From Pleurodeles waltl (taxonomy: Eukaryota > Chordata > Amphibia > Caudata > Salamandridae), in the NCBI RefSeq assembly GCF_031143425.1, contig NC_090447.1, forward strand, positions 846,429,760-846,493,759: a DNA stretch of 64,000 nucleotides, in the 5' to 3' direction. Below the pieces are notes generated by a model. The model saw only the letters and a program-made list of their open reading frames with translations. It did not search any database and was not told where the DNA came from. The stretch's first letter is position 1. Each line of letters starts with the position of its first letter. Positions 23,320 to 35,167 of this stretch are shown here, one piece after another. Both the position numbers and the translations under genes were made by a program.

Positions 23320-23965
23320 GGCGGGGCTATGATTAGGAAATGTGATGACTGAGTTAAGTTGCTACTAGAAAATGGATACTTTTAGCCCTAATGCCTACAA
23401 GGAACAGTTGGTTTCAACAGATATTATTGTTTAAATGATGTAGTCGCATTGTAATTATAGTTATTTGACATTTACATCAGGCTTTATTCTGTGTGTAAGG
23501 TGCTATAGGAAGTGCTATGGAAGATGTGATCTGATTTTTAATAGCTTTTAATAGTGTGTAACCCTTGCACTATTCTGTTAGGTGATGGCATTATGGCATT
23601 ATGGAGCGCCAAACTTTAGAAAAAAAATGTACAGGGTCTCTTTTAATGTATGTAGTGGATTTGATTGATTACTTTTTGTACAATAGATATTGAGAGAGCG
23701 TAGTTTTTATTACATATTATAGACGTGAAAAGCTTATGATTAACAATGCTACATTAAATAAAATATTCATTGAAACATATACATTAACATAAATGATTTT
23801 ATGTGTGTAAACTAATGTCAACTATAAGAAATAATCGTTCATAGATTGCTAAAACTGTGCCTATTAAAACGTATAAAACTGCATTCATTAGAACTCGTAT
23901 ATCTTAAGTTAGCATGAGCCAAGCAAAGCTGTGTAGCTCTCATATTAAAGTGTATTTTTCTGTCT
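23320..23965. other. No gene seen
   Basis: AT-rich, no long frame, no terminal repeats identified. Confidence 0.35.
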
Positions 23966-23969
23966 CTTC

Positions 23970-25310
23970 AGTGTGCTGACTTGTAAAAGACCATGACCCA
24001 GCGATTGTTCTTTTCCTTTCAATAGTTTGCAACAGAGCCACATTTTCCCATCCGCATGCTAGCAGTTTTTAGTTTAGAGTTATGTGCTTCGAAACATTAT
24101 TTGACACTTCCAAGGACGATGGAGCGAAGAAGAAGAGAACTTGTGACCTGATATGTATAAAGACAATGAAGTAATCCCGGATGAACCACCTACGAAAATA
24201 CGTCAATTATGATGACCAATTAGAACATAAAGTTTTATCGAAAATGACAAAATGCATTACTTAATGTATAATTTGATAGGTTAACAATGGTGGGGTGTAT
24301 TGGCTAACCAATAGAATTTTGGGGGAATGAATCACGAAAAAGGGATAAAAACCCATGACACAGGAGACAAACGGTCATTAGGTAGGGAATGACATTGATT
24401 GCATATCGAAACTCTGTCACTTTATTCGGTGACTTGAGACTTAGAGAAAACTATCTTTGCCCATAGACTGCCCCTTACACTTTTCTCCGTAAGAGGAGAG
24501 TGTCTTTGCCTTTAACTTAGATAGACTGTTGGCGATCTAACTGATGTCCTGAAGACGAAGCCTGATCCTGAATGCTGACTTAATCAGAGGAGGGTAATTA
24601 TAAAATTGCTAATGAAAATTCATTTATTTGCCTTTTCTTTCTAGGTACCAACTGCTGTATGTTTTGATTAGAGACCTTAGTTAGATGTTTTCCAAATTGG
24701 TGTTCAAATAGTTTTGCATGAAGCCCAACATGCTAATGCTAATTAGAGGTTAGACGAGGTATTCAATTTTGACTGACAAACCGACGTGACTGACGTGATG
24801 CTATGCTGAACTAGTATCTTAGAACATTCGATGTATTCGATGTATTACGATTCACTTATATCCATCTGATTATCTATGCTACTGATCTATGCATTATTGA
24901 AAGCTTATTATGATTATCATCTTGTGACTGTGCTTATATGTTTCCTGGCTTTGAGATTGATGCTTTTGCTATTAGATTGTAATCAATAGGGAATAAAATT
25001 CATAAAAACTCCATTAAGGTGTGGTTATTCGTGACTGAAAGGTCATGATTGCGCCAAAGGTTTATTAATGACTAAAGTAAGATATATTTTGGTGTTAACT
25101 ATTGACAATGTTATTGACGTATTGATTGATATATTGATTAGTTATCTCGTCCTACTGTGTCTCACCACTGGGCCCAAAGATTCATCGTCCTAAAACGAGT
25201 CCTGATGTGTATAAATTGACATAGACGGACGCGTTAACAATATCATGTAATGATTTTTATGTGCTTTTGTGGTTGTTGTACCGAATAAAGATTCATAATA
25301 ATAACAGGGT
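23970..25310 (+). other. Possible solo-LTR-like stretch with promoter and poly(A) signals
   Basis: The order CCAATAG (about 24320), then a TATA-like GGATAAAAACCC (about 24340), and an AATAAA (about 25284) just before AATAATAACA looks like U3-R-U5 organisation. A diverged relative may lie at 2900-4480. I could not establish TG..CA ends with a target duplication, and no coding region adjoins. Confidence 0.3.
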
Positions 25311-25435
25311 TGTAATCATTAATATATTTCAAAGCTTCTGTTCTTCTGAGGTTGTATGTGTTTTCTCAGTGATTTCCCATGCAGGGGATGCCTCACTGCA
25401 GACAAAATGCTGTTGACCCTTTTATCTAAGCTCTC

Positions 25436-25850
25436 AGGTCATGGGAATCCAAAGCTACATCTCGTACAAAATGTAGCTTTTGAACTGTCTTTTCGACAAC
25501 AGTATTTACCACACCTGTCCCTTTGAAATCGTGGAACCTGTTGTCTCAATCCGTTGTCAGCAGTATTTTTTGGGGGATGGTGCATGTTACATACTGTTTT
25601 ATGAAAGATAAAACAGACTTGTCGGTGTCTGTTCCAAACTTCGGGGCATCTTTTACCCATAACAGCATGTGAATATGTGGAGCACCTCTATCCTGGTACT
25701 CTTTGAGCCAAAAGAAATCAGTCACTTCACCAAGAGGAGGATTAGTTTTGTTGCAGATGAAAGCCATCATTGCTTGAAATCTGTGATTAAAATATCTACG
25801 AATGTTTGCTGGGTCCAATGAGCGGAGTTCTCCAGGTGTCTTTAGAATGA
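25436..25850 (-). pseudogene. Helitron Rep (HUH endonuclease) domain
   Basis: The translation contains DPANIRRYFNHRFQAMMAFI, then FFWLKEYQDRGAPHIHMLLW. This matches the Helitron motif EYQxRGxPHxHxLLW, with the metal-binding His-hydrophobe-His at codons in 25669-25677. Downstream, in another frame, HRH-like and CxxC words (RCGKYCCRK, CTRCSFGFP) match the block that follows Rep in Helitrons. A stop and a frame change near 25545 separate the two. The catalytic Tyr block was not found. Confidence 0.75.
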
Positions 25851-26238
25851 TGTCATTTTATTTTTGAATTTGCATCTCACAAGAAATAAAAAAAAGTCAT
25901 CCCATGCATACTCAGCACAACTGAGTGTCAGAAACCAGGGAGGTGATCCTCAATTTCTCAACATGCATTTCAACTCACCATGGTGACGATAATAATGCTC
26001 ATTTGTACCACGTTGATAGGCCATCAAATTGATTAAGTTGTATTAAAGGTTTTTTGTCTTTTCCATGTAGTTTATCAACTAAATCCCTACCTGCCAGATT
26101 CTACATATTAATCCCCGTTTTCAGACTATGATTAACTGCATAAAATAAGCCAGAGAAGTCGCTCTCATATAGCAAATTAAATATATATGGAATACACTGG
26201 TGAAATTTTGGATCCTCTGAGAAAAGTCTGGTTGATTT

Positions 26239-26550
26239 TTACTCTGCTGCTGGTATTTGCATAGTCTGCTTATCATATGTACCACCTAACCTGCAAAAGT
26301 GAGCTTCTACGGTTTTCTCCCAAACCCTTGAGGTAGCACCTTTCACTATTTTCATCTGAAAGGGATCATTAGCATCTCCAATAATCTCTTCAGAATGTAG
26401 AGGATGAAAACTGTAGTGTTCATAAATTTCTTCTGATCTTGTTTGATCAATCTTTTCAATTTGACCTTTTGATGAAACTGTTACATCCTCTTTATGTGTA
26501 ATATCTTGAAGATCATCTACATTTTTATAGCAAATATTATTTTGTAACAA
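26239..26550 (-). pseudogene. Helitron upstream coding fragment
   Basis: A 103-codon frame in the expected position and strand for the region N-terminal to Rep. It includes YEHYSFHPLHSEEIIGDAND and ends at AAE. It shows no named domain, and I assign it only from position and coding-like composition. It is followed in the minus direction by stop-ridden sequence up to the Rep block. Confidence 0.4.
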
Positions 26551-26979
26551 ATATAATGTAGCTTTCTTTACTTTACTAACATTTACTAACTCCTGCCATA
26601 TCTTTTTACTCTTAGGACACTATTGACTAGAATTACAAGTCCTTTATCAAATTCATTCTGCATCCCTACAGTTTCAATATTCTGACTGAAATCTAATGGT
26701 AAGTACAAAATGTTACCTTTAAGACCTTCCTGGAGCTCAGTTTGAGGTAACTTTCCTGTCTGTGGCTCACATTGTATAAGTATAGAATCATAAAATTCAA
26801 ATATTGAAGCTCCTGTGAAATTGAAACCAGTTCTAATTTGTTAAATTAAACAGTCCTGTAACTCATAATAATATTACTTACATACAGTTTGACGTGTGAA
26901 ACAAACCATTCTTCTACAAACAAATAAGCTGCAAATTCTTGCCACTTATCTCAATTCTCTTTTTCAGGTTTTGAAGACA

Positions 26980-27799
26980 CAATAACATAATGAGTTTGAC
27001 TTTTTTAGTGAGTGTATCTACAGCATATACAAACACAGGTTTTTCTGAACAGACTGTTTTAAGCTTTCCAATCTCTTCAGTAAAGTTATCAATATTAATA
27101 CCTGTCTCTTGTAATGCTACACCTGCAGATATTATTACCCCGATTTAAGAAGGCCTAGCGCCACATAACGTAATTTTTTTTAATGCTAATACGGTGTTTT
27201 GCTTCCAAGATGGTCGTTCCATATTTACAAGTGGAACAATGCATGCATTGCGCCATTTTGTAACCCCTTACGCCACATTATGCCTTTGCTAGGCATAATT
27301 TATGCAAGAGTGGCGCTCCCCTGTTAGGGGTGTCTGAAAAAAATGACACAAAGAAATCTAAAAGATTTCTTTGCGCCAGTTATTTGAAGTATTTTTAATG
27401 CCTATTCAGAGCGGGCGTTAAAAGAAGGCATACCATTATTTATATTAAGCCTCAATGTGTTCTGCAGGATTTTTGTAGAAAATGTTGATACTAATCCTGC
27501 AAAGCGCCATGCAAGCATTAAAAATTGTGATGCTAGTTCCCTAACTACTGCCATAGTGCGCCATATCTTTAATACAGCGCACACATGATGGCGTTAGGGG
27601 GGAGATAAGTGGTGCAAGAAAAGTGGTGCTGCATTGGGTGCAGCGCCACTTTTCTTAAATCTGCCCCTAAGTCTATACACTCCTCTTCAGAACCAAAAAA
27701 ACAAAATTGTACATCTTCACAAACCTTTTCTACCTCTGCCACTGCACCATGCACAAGAGCTTTATTCATTTGTTCTAAACATAGTGCATGAGTCTTCAC
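26980..27799 (-). pseudogene. Helitron N-terminal coding fragment split by a MITE
   Basis: On the minus strand, NKALVHGAVAEVEKVCEDVQ and FCFFGSEEECIDL run up to 27668. The frame resumes after 27138 with SAGVALQETGINIDNFTEEI, followed by GKLKTVCSEKPVFVYAVD. Removing the MITE and one TA restores one continuous frame, so this was a single coding exon before insertion. The domain is not one I can name. Confidence 0.5.
27138..27667. mobile_element. MITE family 2, copy inserted in Helitron (TSD TA)
   Basis: Ends are CCCCGATTTAAGAAGGCC and TTCTTAAATCTGCCCC, imperfect inverted repeats. TA occurs on both sides (27136-27137 and 27668-27669). Removing the element and one TA restores the Helitron reading frame, which supports a 2-bp TA duplication over a 3-bp one. 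The body shares blocks with 5787, 28577 and 38388: CACATTATGCCTTTGCTAGG, GCCTATTCAGAGCGGGCGTT, and GCACACATGATGGCGTTAGG. Non-coding. Confidence 0.75.
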
Positions 27800-27823
27800 A
27801 TGGTAAAGCCTCCTAACTAAAGT

Positions 27824-28380
27824 TCACATTTGAGAGCGATGCACCACTAGCATTCTAAAATGGTGAAAGGTGCTTTGACACACTTTCTTCGATAGACATG
27901 CTAGTGAGTGTCCCTGCAGGTTTATAAATTTCCTTACTTTGCATGGATCTAATCCTTGCAAAATTGAAATTTTCTGTTTAAGACTTTTTGATGGAAACAT
28001 ACCTCGAAACTTACTCATAATGTCAATTGATTGCTGTTGAACACTACAAATACTGCTGCAGCTCCACTTATATACAGGGGCTTGTCTACACCTTACTTGT
28101 ACCTCTTCAGCTACGACTTCCTCTACATTTCTAGGTACTACCCCTTGTTTTCAATAGGAAAACCATCTTTCACCTCATAACATCGGCCAGATTCATTAAC
28201 TGCATGCACCAATGTGTTCTCTTGTAAGTAGCTCTCTTCATTAAAGAAAGGTTCAGTACTAGAAGTATGTCTCCATTCACCAATGAAAACTATTTTATCT
28301 AGTGTTTTTATTCTATTTAGAATCAGAATAAACAACTTCATTTTCAGAGTAAAGGACTTTTGAACCACACCTTAAACATT
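27824..28380 (-). pseudogene. Helitron 5'-most coding fragments
   Basis: Two short frames (28018-27824 and 28368-28138) lie upstream of the split exon on the same strand. A CLRCGSKVLYSENE stretch just upstream of 28380 has a CxxC pair suggestive of a zinc-binding knuckle. A Helitron role is inferred from position only. Confidence 0.35.
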
Positions 28381-28576
28381 CATTTTGTGAGAAAGTTTCT
28401 CTCCTTCTTCTAAACTTCCTCATATGTCTCATTAGGTTCTGAATTACTTTGCTCTAAAAAAATGTAACTCTAATTTCCTTGAACTGGTACTGCCTTCTAA
28501 ACTCTGTGCTTCATTGTAGAATGTTTTACTTTTTTATCATGTACTTTTACTCCTTTCTTAGTTGATGTCGAACTTT

Positions 28577-29125
28577 GGGCCAGATTTACAAGGCCCTACC
28601 ACCTCTTTGTGCCATACCAGTGTCATTTGTTTTACACTAATGGTCTCAAGGTGGCAATTTTCGCAGTGCCCTATTTACAAAGTGGGACAATGCATGCATT
28701 TCACCACTTTGTGACCCCTTGCGTCACATTATGCACTCGTCAGGCATAATGTATACAAGGGAGCAGGAGTTCCGGCTTTAGGAGGCCTGCAAAGATGGTG
28801 CAGTGAAATCTACAGAGTTTCACTGCACCATTTGTGGCATAATTTTCACCGCCTGCTCAGAGCAGGCATTAAAATGACACACCCATATTAACCTATGAGC
28901 CTCTTTGCACTTCGCTCCCCTATCGTCAAAATCTTTTATGGTAGTGGAGCAAAGCATCACAATACAATAGCCCCAAAAATTCTGACGCTATTGGCCTAAA
29001 AACTGCTATGGTGTGCTGTTTTATAAATATGGTGCACACATGGTGTCATTAGGTGGGGCAGAGGCGACACAAGAAAACTGGTGCATCAGCACTGATTCAC
29101 CTGTCTCTTGTAAATCTGGCTCTTT
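28577..29125. mobile_element. MITE family 2, complete copy
   Basis: Begins GGCCAGATTTACAAGGCCCT and ends TCTTGTAAATCTGGC, a clean inverted repeat. Shared interior blocks are CACTTTGTGACCCCTTGCGT, GTCAGGCATAATGTATAC, TTTCACTGCACCATTT, CTGCTCAGAGCAGGCATTAA, and GCACACATGGTGTCATTAGG. CTTTG abuts both ends; I cannot tell whether that is a target duplication or chance. Non-coding. Confidence 0.75.
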
Positions 29126-29129
29126 GTTT

Positions 29130-29780
29130 CTTATGTACTTCATTTTTCAGTCTTTCAATTTGACCACATACTATTTTAAGAAATGTCTCTGTTCTCTTAC
29201 CAGCAGTTCTTTTTTCCTTCACTGCTTTTTCTGCAATTGCCTCTTTTGTTTCTCAGTTGTAAGGAGATAGTATTGATGTCTCTCTTTCTTCTTTGTTTTC
29301 TTTTTGATGGCATTGTGACTCTCTTCAGTTGAGTAGAAGTTTGTACCTGAAAAGTAACAAAAAAGGTAGAGTTACATTTTAATTAGTTAGTTTCACATTA
29401 AATATTTTAATTGCTTAACTTGGTTTATAAAAAGTTGTAAAAGTTAATAATTATTTTTTCATTATATTTGTTTTCAAATTAAATAAAATGTGTTATCATT
29501 TGTGTATGTGTTTGATGGAATGTTTGTTTCTGTATTTTTTGTGTATTGTTTTGCGGTTCAAATCACCAACAATGTTTAGGCCTGAGTCCCCAGCTCCCAG
29601 TAATGACTCAGTGGGGGGTCCTAAGATTCCAATAATGTTTCACTGGGGATCCCCAGATTCAATTGATGATAAACTGGGGGTCCAAAGAAGTCAAAAGTTT
29701 GGGAACCACTGCTTTAAAGTAAAAGAATTGGAAACTGCTGCTCTAAGCTGTGCTTGGCTTTGGGGTCTCCATGTTGATGA
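29130..29780. other. No gene seen
   Basis: Contains a short run near 29600 with three imperfect units of the form CCCCAG.T.CAATGATGA.TGGGGG (about 45 bp each). Frames are short with no recognisable domain. Confidence 0.35.
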
Positions 29781-29799
29781 GTAAGAATATAAAACTGAA

Positions 29800-30991
29800 A
29801 AGGAGATATCTCAATCAGTTGAGCACAAAGCAATATGCTTGATACATACCTACAGCATATCTCAGAGGTATTTTATTTCAATTAAAATGTGAGTTTAAGA
29901 CTGGACAAGGGGTTTTACAGACCAACTTGAGTAGGCAGTGACAGTGCGCACACAGACTCTGCAGAAGTAGCGCTTACCCATGATTAAAGCAGTATTTGCT
30001 GCATATATAACAAGAATATGGCACTACTTGCCTGTATTTCTCACTGAATGTAGGAGTCCACCTATAGAAGTGCCACAAGATGTTCCAGTATATGTGCTGG
30101 TATGTGACTCCCTCTGATACTTACATCTATAGGTTTCCAAATGGGTACTTAAGTAGGTAAACAAATACTTTACTGCCTGTATTAGAGAATGCTGGGGGAT
30201 GTGGATGTGTCTCTAATTACATGTGATACTGCTACATACACAAGTATAGACACACTTCAGTGAGCAGTGACAGTGCAGAGAAAGGCTCTACAGTAGTAGG
30301 CCTCACCCATGATTAAAGCAGTATTTGTCTGCATATATAGCAGGACTATCTCACTACTTGCCTATATTTTTACTGAATGTATGAAATTATCTATAGAAGT
30401 GACATGAGATGTTCCAGTATATGTGCTGGTAGGTGACTCTCTTTTAGTACCTCTATGGGTTTCTAAATGGGTATTTAAGTAGCTGAATGGATTCCTCGCT
30501 ACCTCTAATAGAAAATACAAGGGTATGTAGCTTTGTCTCTATTTGCATGTGACATTGCTACATAGACAAGTACAGACCAACTTGAGTGGGCATTAACAGT
30601 GAACACACAGGTTCTGCAATAGTAGGCCTCATCCATGAATAAAGCAGTATTTGTCTTGCTATATAACAAGATTATGTCACTTCTTGCCTATAATTTCTCA
30701 CTGAATGTAGGAGTCCACCTATAGAAGTTCCATTCGATGTTTCAATATATGTGCCGGTATGTGACACTATTTTAGTACCTCTATAGGTACTAAATGAGAA
30801 TGTAAATAACTGAACCAATACTTCACTGTCTGTGTTAGAGAATACAGGGGTATGTAGTTGTCTTTCTAATTGCATTTGATACACAACTACAGACCATCTC
30901 AAGTGGACAGTGACAGTGCACACACAGGCTCTGCAGTAGTAGGTCTCACCCATGATTAAAGCAGTATTTGTCTGCATATATAAAAAGATTA
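29800..30991. repeat. ~320-bp tandem repeat (satellite-like), left block
   Basis: The landmark CAGTGACAGTGC recurs at about 29936, 30265, 30591 (degraded) and 30906, giving periods of 329, 326 and 315 bp. Each unit also carries CCCATGATTAAAGCAGTATT, a CTATAGAAGTGCCA..GATGTTCCAGTATATG block, and TAGGTTTCCAAATGGGTA. The array is interrupted at 30991 by a Harbinger element and resumes at about 37535. Confidence 0.85.
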
Positions 30992-31030
30992 TGGCCCTCA
31001 TTACAACCCTGGTGGTAAATCCCGCTTACC
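30992..31030 (+). repeat. Harbinger left terminal inverted repeat
   Basis: TGGCCCTCATTACAACCCTG and then GTGGTAAATCCCGCTTACC. It is preceded by TTA (30989-30991), half of the expected target duplication. The mate is absent on the right. Confidence 0.75.
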
Positions 31031-31381
31031 GCCGTGCTGACGGCTGTCAAGATAACATGCCCGCGGTGGAAATCCACTACAGGTATTACGACCCACATCT
31101 CGTAGTCCGCCACAATACAGACTTCCACACAAGTCCGCCACACCAAAGGTCAGTGATAAACTGCCAATAGAAAAACCTACACCGTCACGCCAACAGGAAT
31201 ACGCCCACACTATCACGACCCATGAATCAACGTGGCGGTCATTCAACCACGGTAATCCATTGGCGGTACACACTGCTGCACTCAAAATACACACACATTT
31301 ACAAAACACAACCACATTGGACAATTCAAAACACACACACCTGATACACATACACACACCACACCCACACACTCACACCAC

Positions 31382-31388
31382 TATAAAA
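31382..31388 (+). promoter_or_regulatory. TATA box candidate upstream of Myb/SANT gene A
   Basis: TATAAAA in a CA-rich leader, about 200 bp upstream of the ATG at 31586. Position and strand suit transcription of gene A. Not otherwise tested. Confidence 0.4.
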
Positions 31389-31585
31389 CACACACCCACA
31401 TTACCCACAACCCCTTACCACAAATTTTTTGGAAGAAGCAGAGAGAGAGAGAATAGTAAACACAACACCAGCATCCACAGGCACACAACACCATTACTTA
31501 CACAACATCCATGCACCTAAAACAACACACACAACACATCACACAGCACAACAAACATCACATCACGCATCACCCACACCACATT

Positions 31586-33440
31586 ATGGCACCTCAAAGA
31601 CACCCCAGGTTTTCTGAGCAGGAGCTCAGGGTCATGGTGGAGGAAATCATCCGGGTAGAGCCACAGATATTCGGATCACAGGTGCAGCAGACATCCATTG
31701 CAAGGAAGATGGAGCTATGGCAGAGAATTGTCGACAGGATCAATGCAGTGGGATAACATCCAAGAACACGGGATGACATCAGGAAGAGGTGGAACGACCT
31801 ACGGGGGAAGGTGCGTTCCGTGGTATCCAGACACCAGGTAGCAGTACAGAGGACTGGCGGTGGACCCCCATCTCCTCCACAATAACTAACAACATGGGAG
31901 AAGCAAGTCTTGGCAATAATGCATCCTGAGGGCCTCGTAGGAGTAGCAGGAGTACTGTACTCTGGTAAGTCAGATCTTTAACTATATACCCCCACCCTAC
32001 CTGCATGCTATCACAAACTCCTAGCCCAACCCTCACACCCATCACCCCAACACCCCACAGATACCCCACTATCACAATCCACACATCCCAAAACCAAGGC
32101 CTGCATGTTAAACCAATGCATGGACACCCATCACCAAAGCATGTCCAGTACAGATACTCACCCAGGCACCAAAATCACCAATCACACAAGGGCAAAGACA
32201 ATAAGCCATGCACAAGAGTAGAGGGTAACTCACACATTGCACAAGATGGCACACACAGATACAATAACTATGCATTTACACCCCAACAGGACTCCTACCA
32301 AATGTCTCCGGACAGGAGGTACCAGACATAGCCAGTCCCCCCACAGAAGAGGCCCACAGTGACAACAGCAGCTCTGCACGCCTGGATCAAGATGACCAGG
32401 CCGGCCCATCAGAGACCTCTGGACAGTCGGTTCCCCTGCCACTGTCACAAACCACCACTGAACCTCCCCCCTCAGGAAACACCACCACAGCTCCCACCCA
32501 GCGGGCCCATCCCTCTGTCCCCAGGACACGTCAATCAGCAGTGTGTTCACCACTACAGGGACCCCAGGCAAACCCACCAACCCAAGACAATCAGGGACCT
32601 TGGGTCAGTGGCAGTGGGCACACAGTTCAGGGGACAGAGGCACAGGATAACAGGGAAGCTGGGAGGACTGCTGTGCGACAGGGGGAGGGCAGGCCCAGGG
32701 AACCCACTCTCCACGAGGCACTCTCCAACATCATGGGAGCATACCACCATTCCCAGGAGACCATGGGCATGGTACTGGCCAAGTTTCAGTAGACCCAGCG
32801 GCAGCAGGAGGAACAGTACCTGGGGATCAGGGAGGACTTGAAGTCCATTAACACCACTCTGGTCACCATTGCAGGGTTGCTGGCAGACATGGCCAACACC
32901 ATGAGGGACACAGTGGCACACCAACGGGCCCCTGACACTAGCCTGAATCATGAACAGCCCTCCACCTCCGCCGGTTCTAGTGGGCAGGAGGTCCCGCCAC
33001 AGGACCAACAGGCCGCCAGCACCCCACCCCCTGCAGAAGGAGAACCAGCCCGCAATCGGTCCCTGAGATCCAGGAACAAGACAGAGAACATTGCCAAGAC
33101 CCCCGCCAGGAAAGAAGACTCTCCTGATTGTCACCCTTCTGTCCCACTATGTCACCCTGACAACCTTGACCTGCCATTACTCCACTTCCTATGCCCCCTT
33201 GGACAATGCACCTTTGATACCAATAGACTGGACTCCACCATGAAGATTCCTCCACCATCAGCCCAGCCCATTGCACAGCCTCCTACACTTATTAGCATAG
33301 AAATAAACACACTTGAATCACAAATCAATCTGGAGTCAGTCTGTACTTTCACAAATGTGTTATTGCAACCTCTCAGAAAAATAGCAATGTCAATGTTAAT
33401 TTTCACATACCAATGTTCGACAGTTGTTTGGCAGCAGTAA
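31586..33440 (+). pseudogene. Harbinger Myb/SANT-like protein, gene A
   Basis: Two exons: 31586-31964 and 32290 onward, with donor G|GTAAGT and acceptor CCCCAACAG|GA. The N-terminal Myb/SANT-like domain has PRFSEQELRVMVEEIIRVEP, ELWQRIVDRINAVG and RTRDDIRKRWNDLRGKVRS. The TGGGPPSPP tail and a LT.WE.QVLAIM block are typical of Harbinger Myb proteins. The second exon is Pro/Ser/Thr-rich, then a helical part (LHEALSNIMGAYHHSQETMG and IREDLKSINTTLVTIAGLLA). Lesions are a TAA at 31754 inside the Myb domain and a TAG at 32790. It would bind terminal sequences and recruit transposase in an intact copy. Confidence 0.8.
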
Positions 33441-33677
33441 ACATAGCAGAAGGCAGAAAGTGGTACCCAGATCTGTGAAATGGAAAGCCAAAGTGAACTG
33501 TCAGTGTCCATACACAGGGGTAAAAAGGCAGAATCATGCAATGTCCTACTGTAGTCTGATATGAGAGGAGCAGTGCCAGTCTCTTACCTGTGTCTCACTG
33601 GAAGTATTGCATGATGATGTTGTTTCGGTTGTCTATATCTTCTTCTTCTGCCTCCTCTTCTTCACTGTCCATAGGCT

Positions 33678-34990
33678 CTACAACTGCCACAAGACCAACA
33701 TCAGGCCCATCCTCCTGCAGAAAAGGCACCTGGCGTCACAAAGCCGGTTGTGCAACATACAGCATGCCACAATGATCTGGCACACCTTCTTCGGTGAGTA
33801 GTATAGGGAGACACCTGTCAAATGGAGGCACCTGGCCTTCAGGAAGCCAAAAGTCTGCTCTGTTATCCTCCTATTTCGCCCATGTGCCTCATTGTAGCGT
33901 TCCTCTGCCCTTGTCCTGGGATTCCTCACTGGGGTCAGTAGCCATGACAGGTTGGGGTAGCTAGAGTCACCTCAAATATCGAGGGACAACTGTTAGACAC
34001 ACACCAACCCTTAGCGACTCTCCCATACCCAGACACCTATGTAAACTGTGTGGGGAACTTGGGCTCACCTAATAGCCACACACGGTGCCTCTGGAGTTGC
34101 CCCATCACATAAGGGATGCTGCTATTCCTCAAAATGTAAGCGTCATGCACAGAGCCAAGATACTTGGCATTCACATGGGAGATGTACTGGTCTGCCAAAC
34201 ACACCATCTGCACATTCATAGAATTGTAGCTTTTGCGGTTTCTGTACACCTGTTCATTCCTGTGTGGGGGGACAAATGCCACATGTGTCCCATCAATGGC
34301 ACCAATGATGTTGGGGTTTTGTCCCAGGGCATAGAAGTCACCTTTCACTGTGGGCAAATCCTCCACCTGAGGGAAAACGATGTAGCTGTGCATGTGTTTC
34401 AGCAGGGCATTCAACACTCTGGACAACACGTTAGAGAACATTGGCTGTGACATCCCTGATACCATGGCCACGTTTGTTTGAAAGGAACCACTGGCCAGGA
34501 AATGGAGTACTGACAGGACCTGCACTAGAGGAGGGATTTCTGTGGGATGGCGGATAGCTGACATCAGGTCTGGCTCCAACTGGGCACACAGTTTATGGAT
34601 TGTGGCATGATCAAGTCTGTAGGTGATAATGATGTGTCTGTCTTCCATTGTCGACAGGTCCACACGGGGGTCTGTATACCAGAGGATGATGCCATCTTAT
34701 CATCTGCCCCAGCAGACGTGCCCTATGGAGGAGAAGGGTGAGCAGAGGGTCATACACCACATAGGTTTCACAAGGGTGTTTTGAACAATTGTGATGTAAT
34801 CGGTGTGTTGGGCTGTCTGTCCGTATTCCTGCACAAAAGTGATGTGACACAATTAGTTGCCCTGAAATGTGGCTCCCTGAAATGGCGGCTGCCTGACGTG
34901 TAAGGAGGGACAAGGGGAAATGAGGTAACTGTGCTAGCATTGTGCAGCGTCGCGGTAGGCGGACGAAGACTGCGGCGCAATTCAGCATTG
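33678..34990 (-). pseudogene. PIF/Harbinger DDE transposase (HARBI1-like)
   Basis: Exon 1 carries TMEDRHIIITYRLDHATI, then FYALGQNPNIIGAIDGTHVA (first Asp) and VNAKYLGSVHDAYILRNSSI (second Asp). A 98-nt intron (34068-33971, GT..AG) joins it to exon 2 (33970-33678), with NEAHGRNRRITEQTFGFLKA (catalytic Glu) and VACCMLHN. Splicing restores the family's LLG-D-S-x-YP junction. All three DDE residues remain. Upstream of about 34667 the frame changes at a run of five Cs (..LVYRP to RVDLST), so the N-terminus is frameshifted. Cuts and joins DNA in the nucleus; divergently arranged with gene B. Confidence 0.88.
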
Positions 34991-35167
34991 GTTATCATTG
35001 GCCCCTATGAGTTCCAGGAGCCAATGACGATGTACGCCAGCGGTGACGGTACGCACCACCAGGGACGTGACCGCCATTTTCTATCTGTTCACTCACTTGT
35101 TACCTGACCTTCATCAGGAGAGGACCTACACTGCAAGTGCTGCTGTGACCTGAGTCTGGAAGTGACA

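Larger units (their letters stand above)
25436..28570 (-). mobile_element. Decayed Helitron (5' and Rep portions)
   Basis: Minus-strand fragments between 28.5 and 25.4 kb add up to the N-terminal and Rep part of a Helitron Rep-Hel protein. A MITE is inserted at 27138-27667. No helicase motifs follow the Rep domain, and neither the 5'-TC terminus nor the CTRR hairpin end was identified. The protein would nick and join DNA in rolling-circle transposition. Multiple frameshifts and stops make it a relic. Confidence 0.7.

Noticed and set aside
33152..33541. Minus-strand frame of 129 codons between gene A and transposase exon 2
   Set aside because: Antisense to the gene A tail; no Harbinger motif continues into it.
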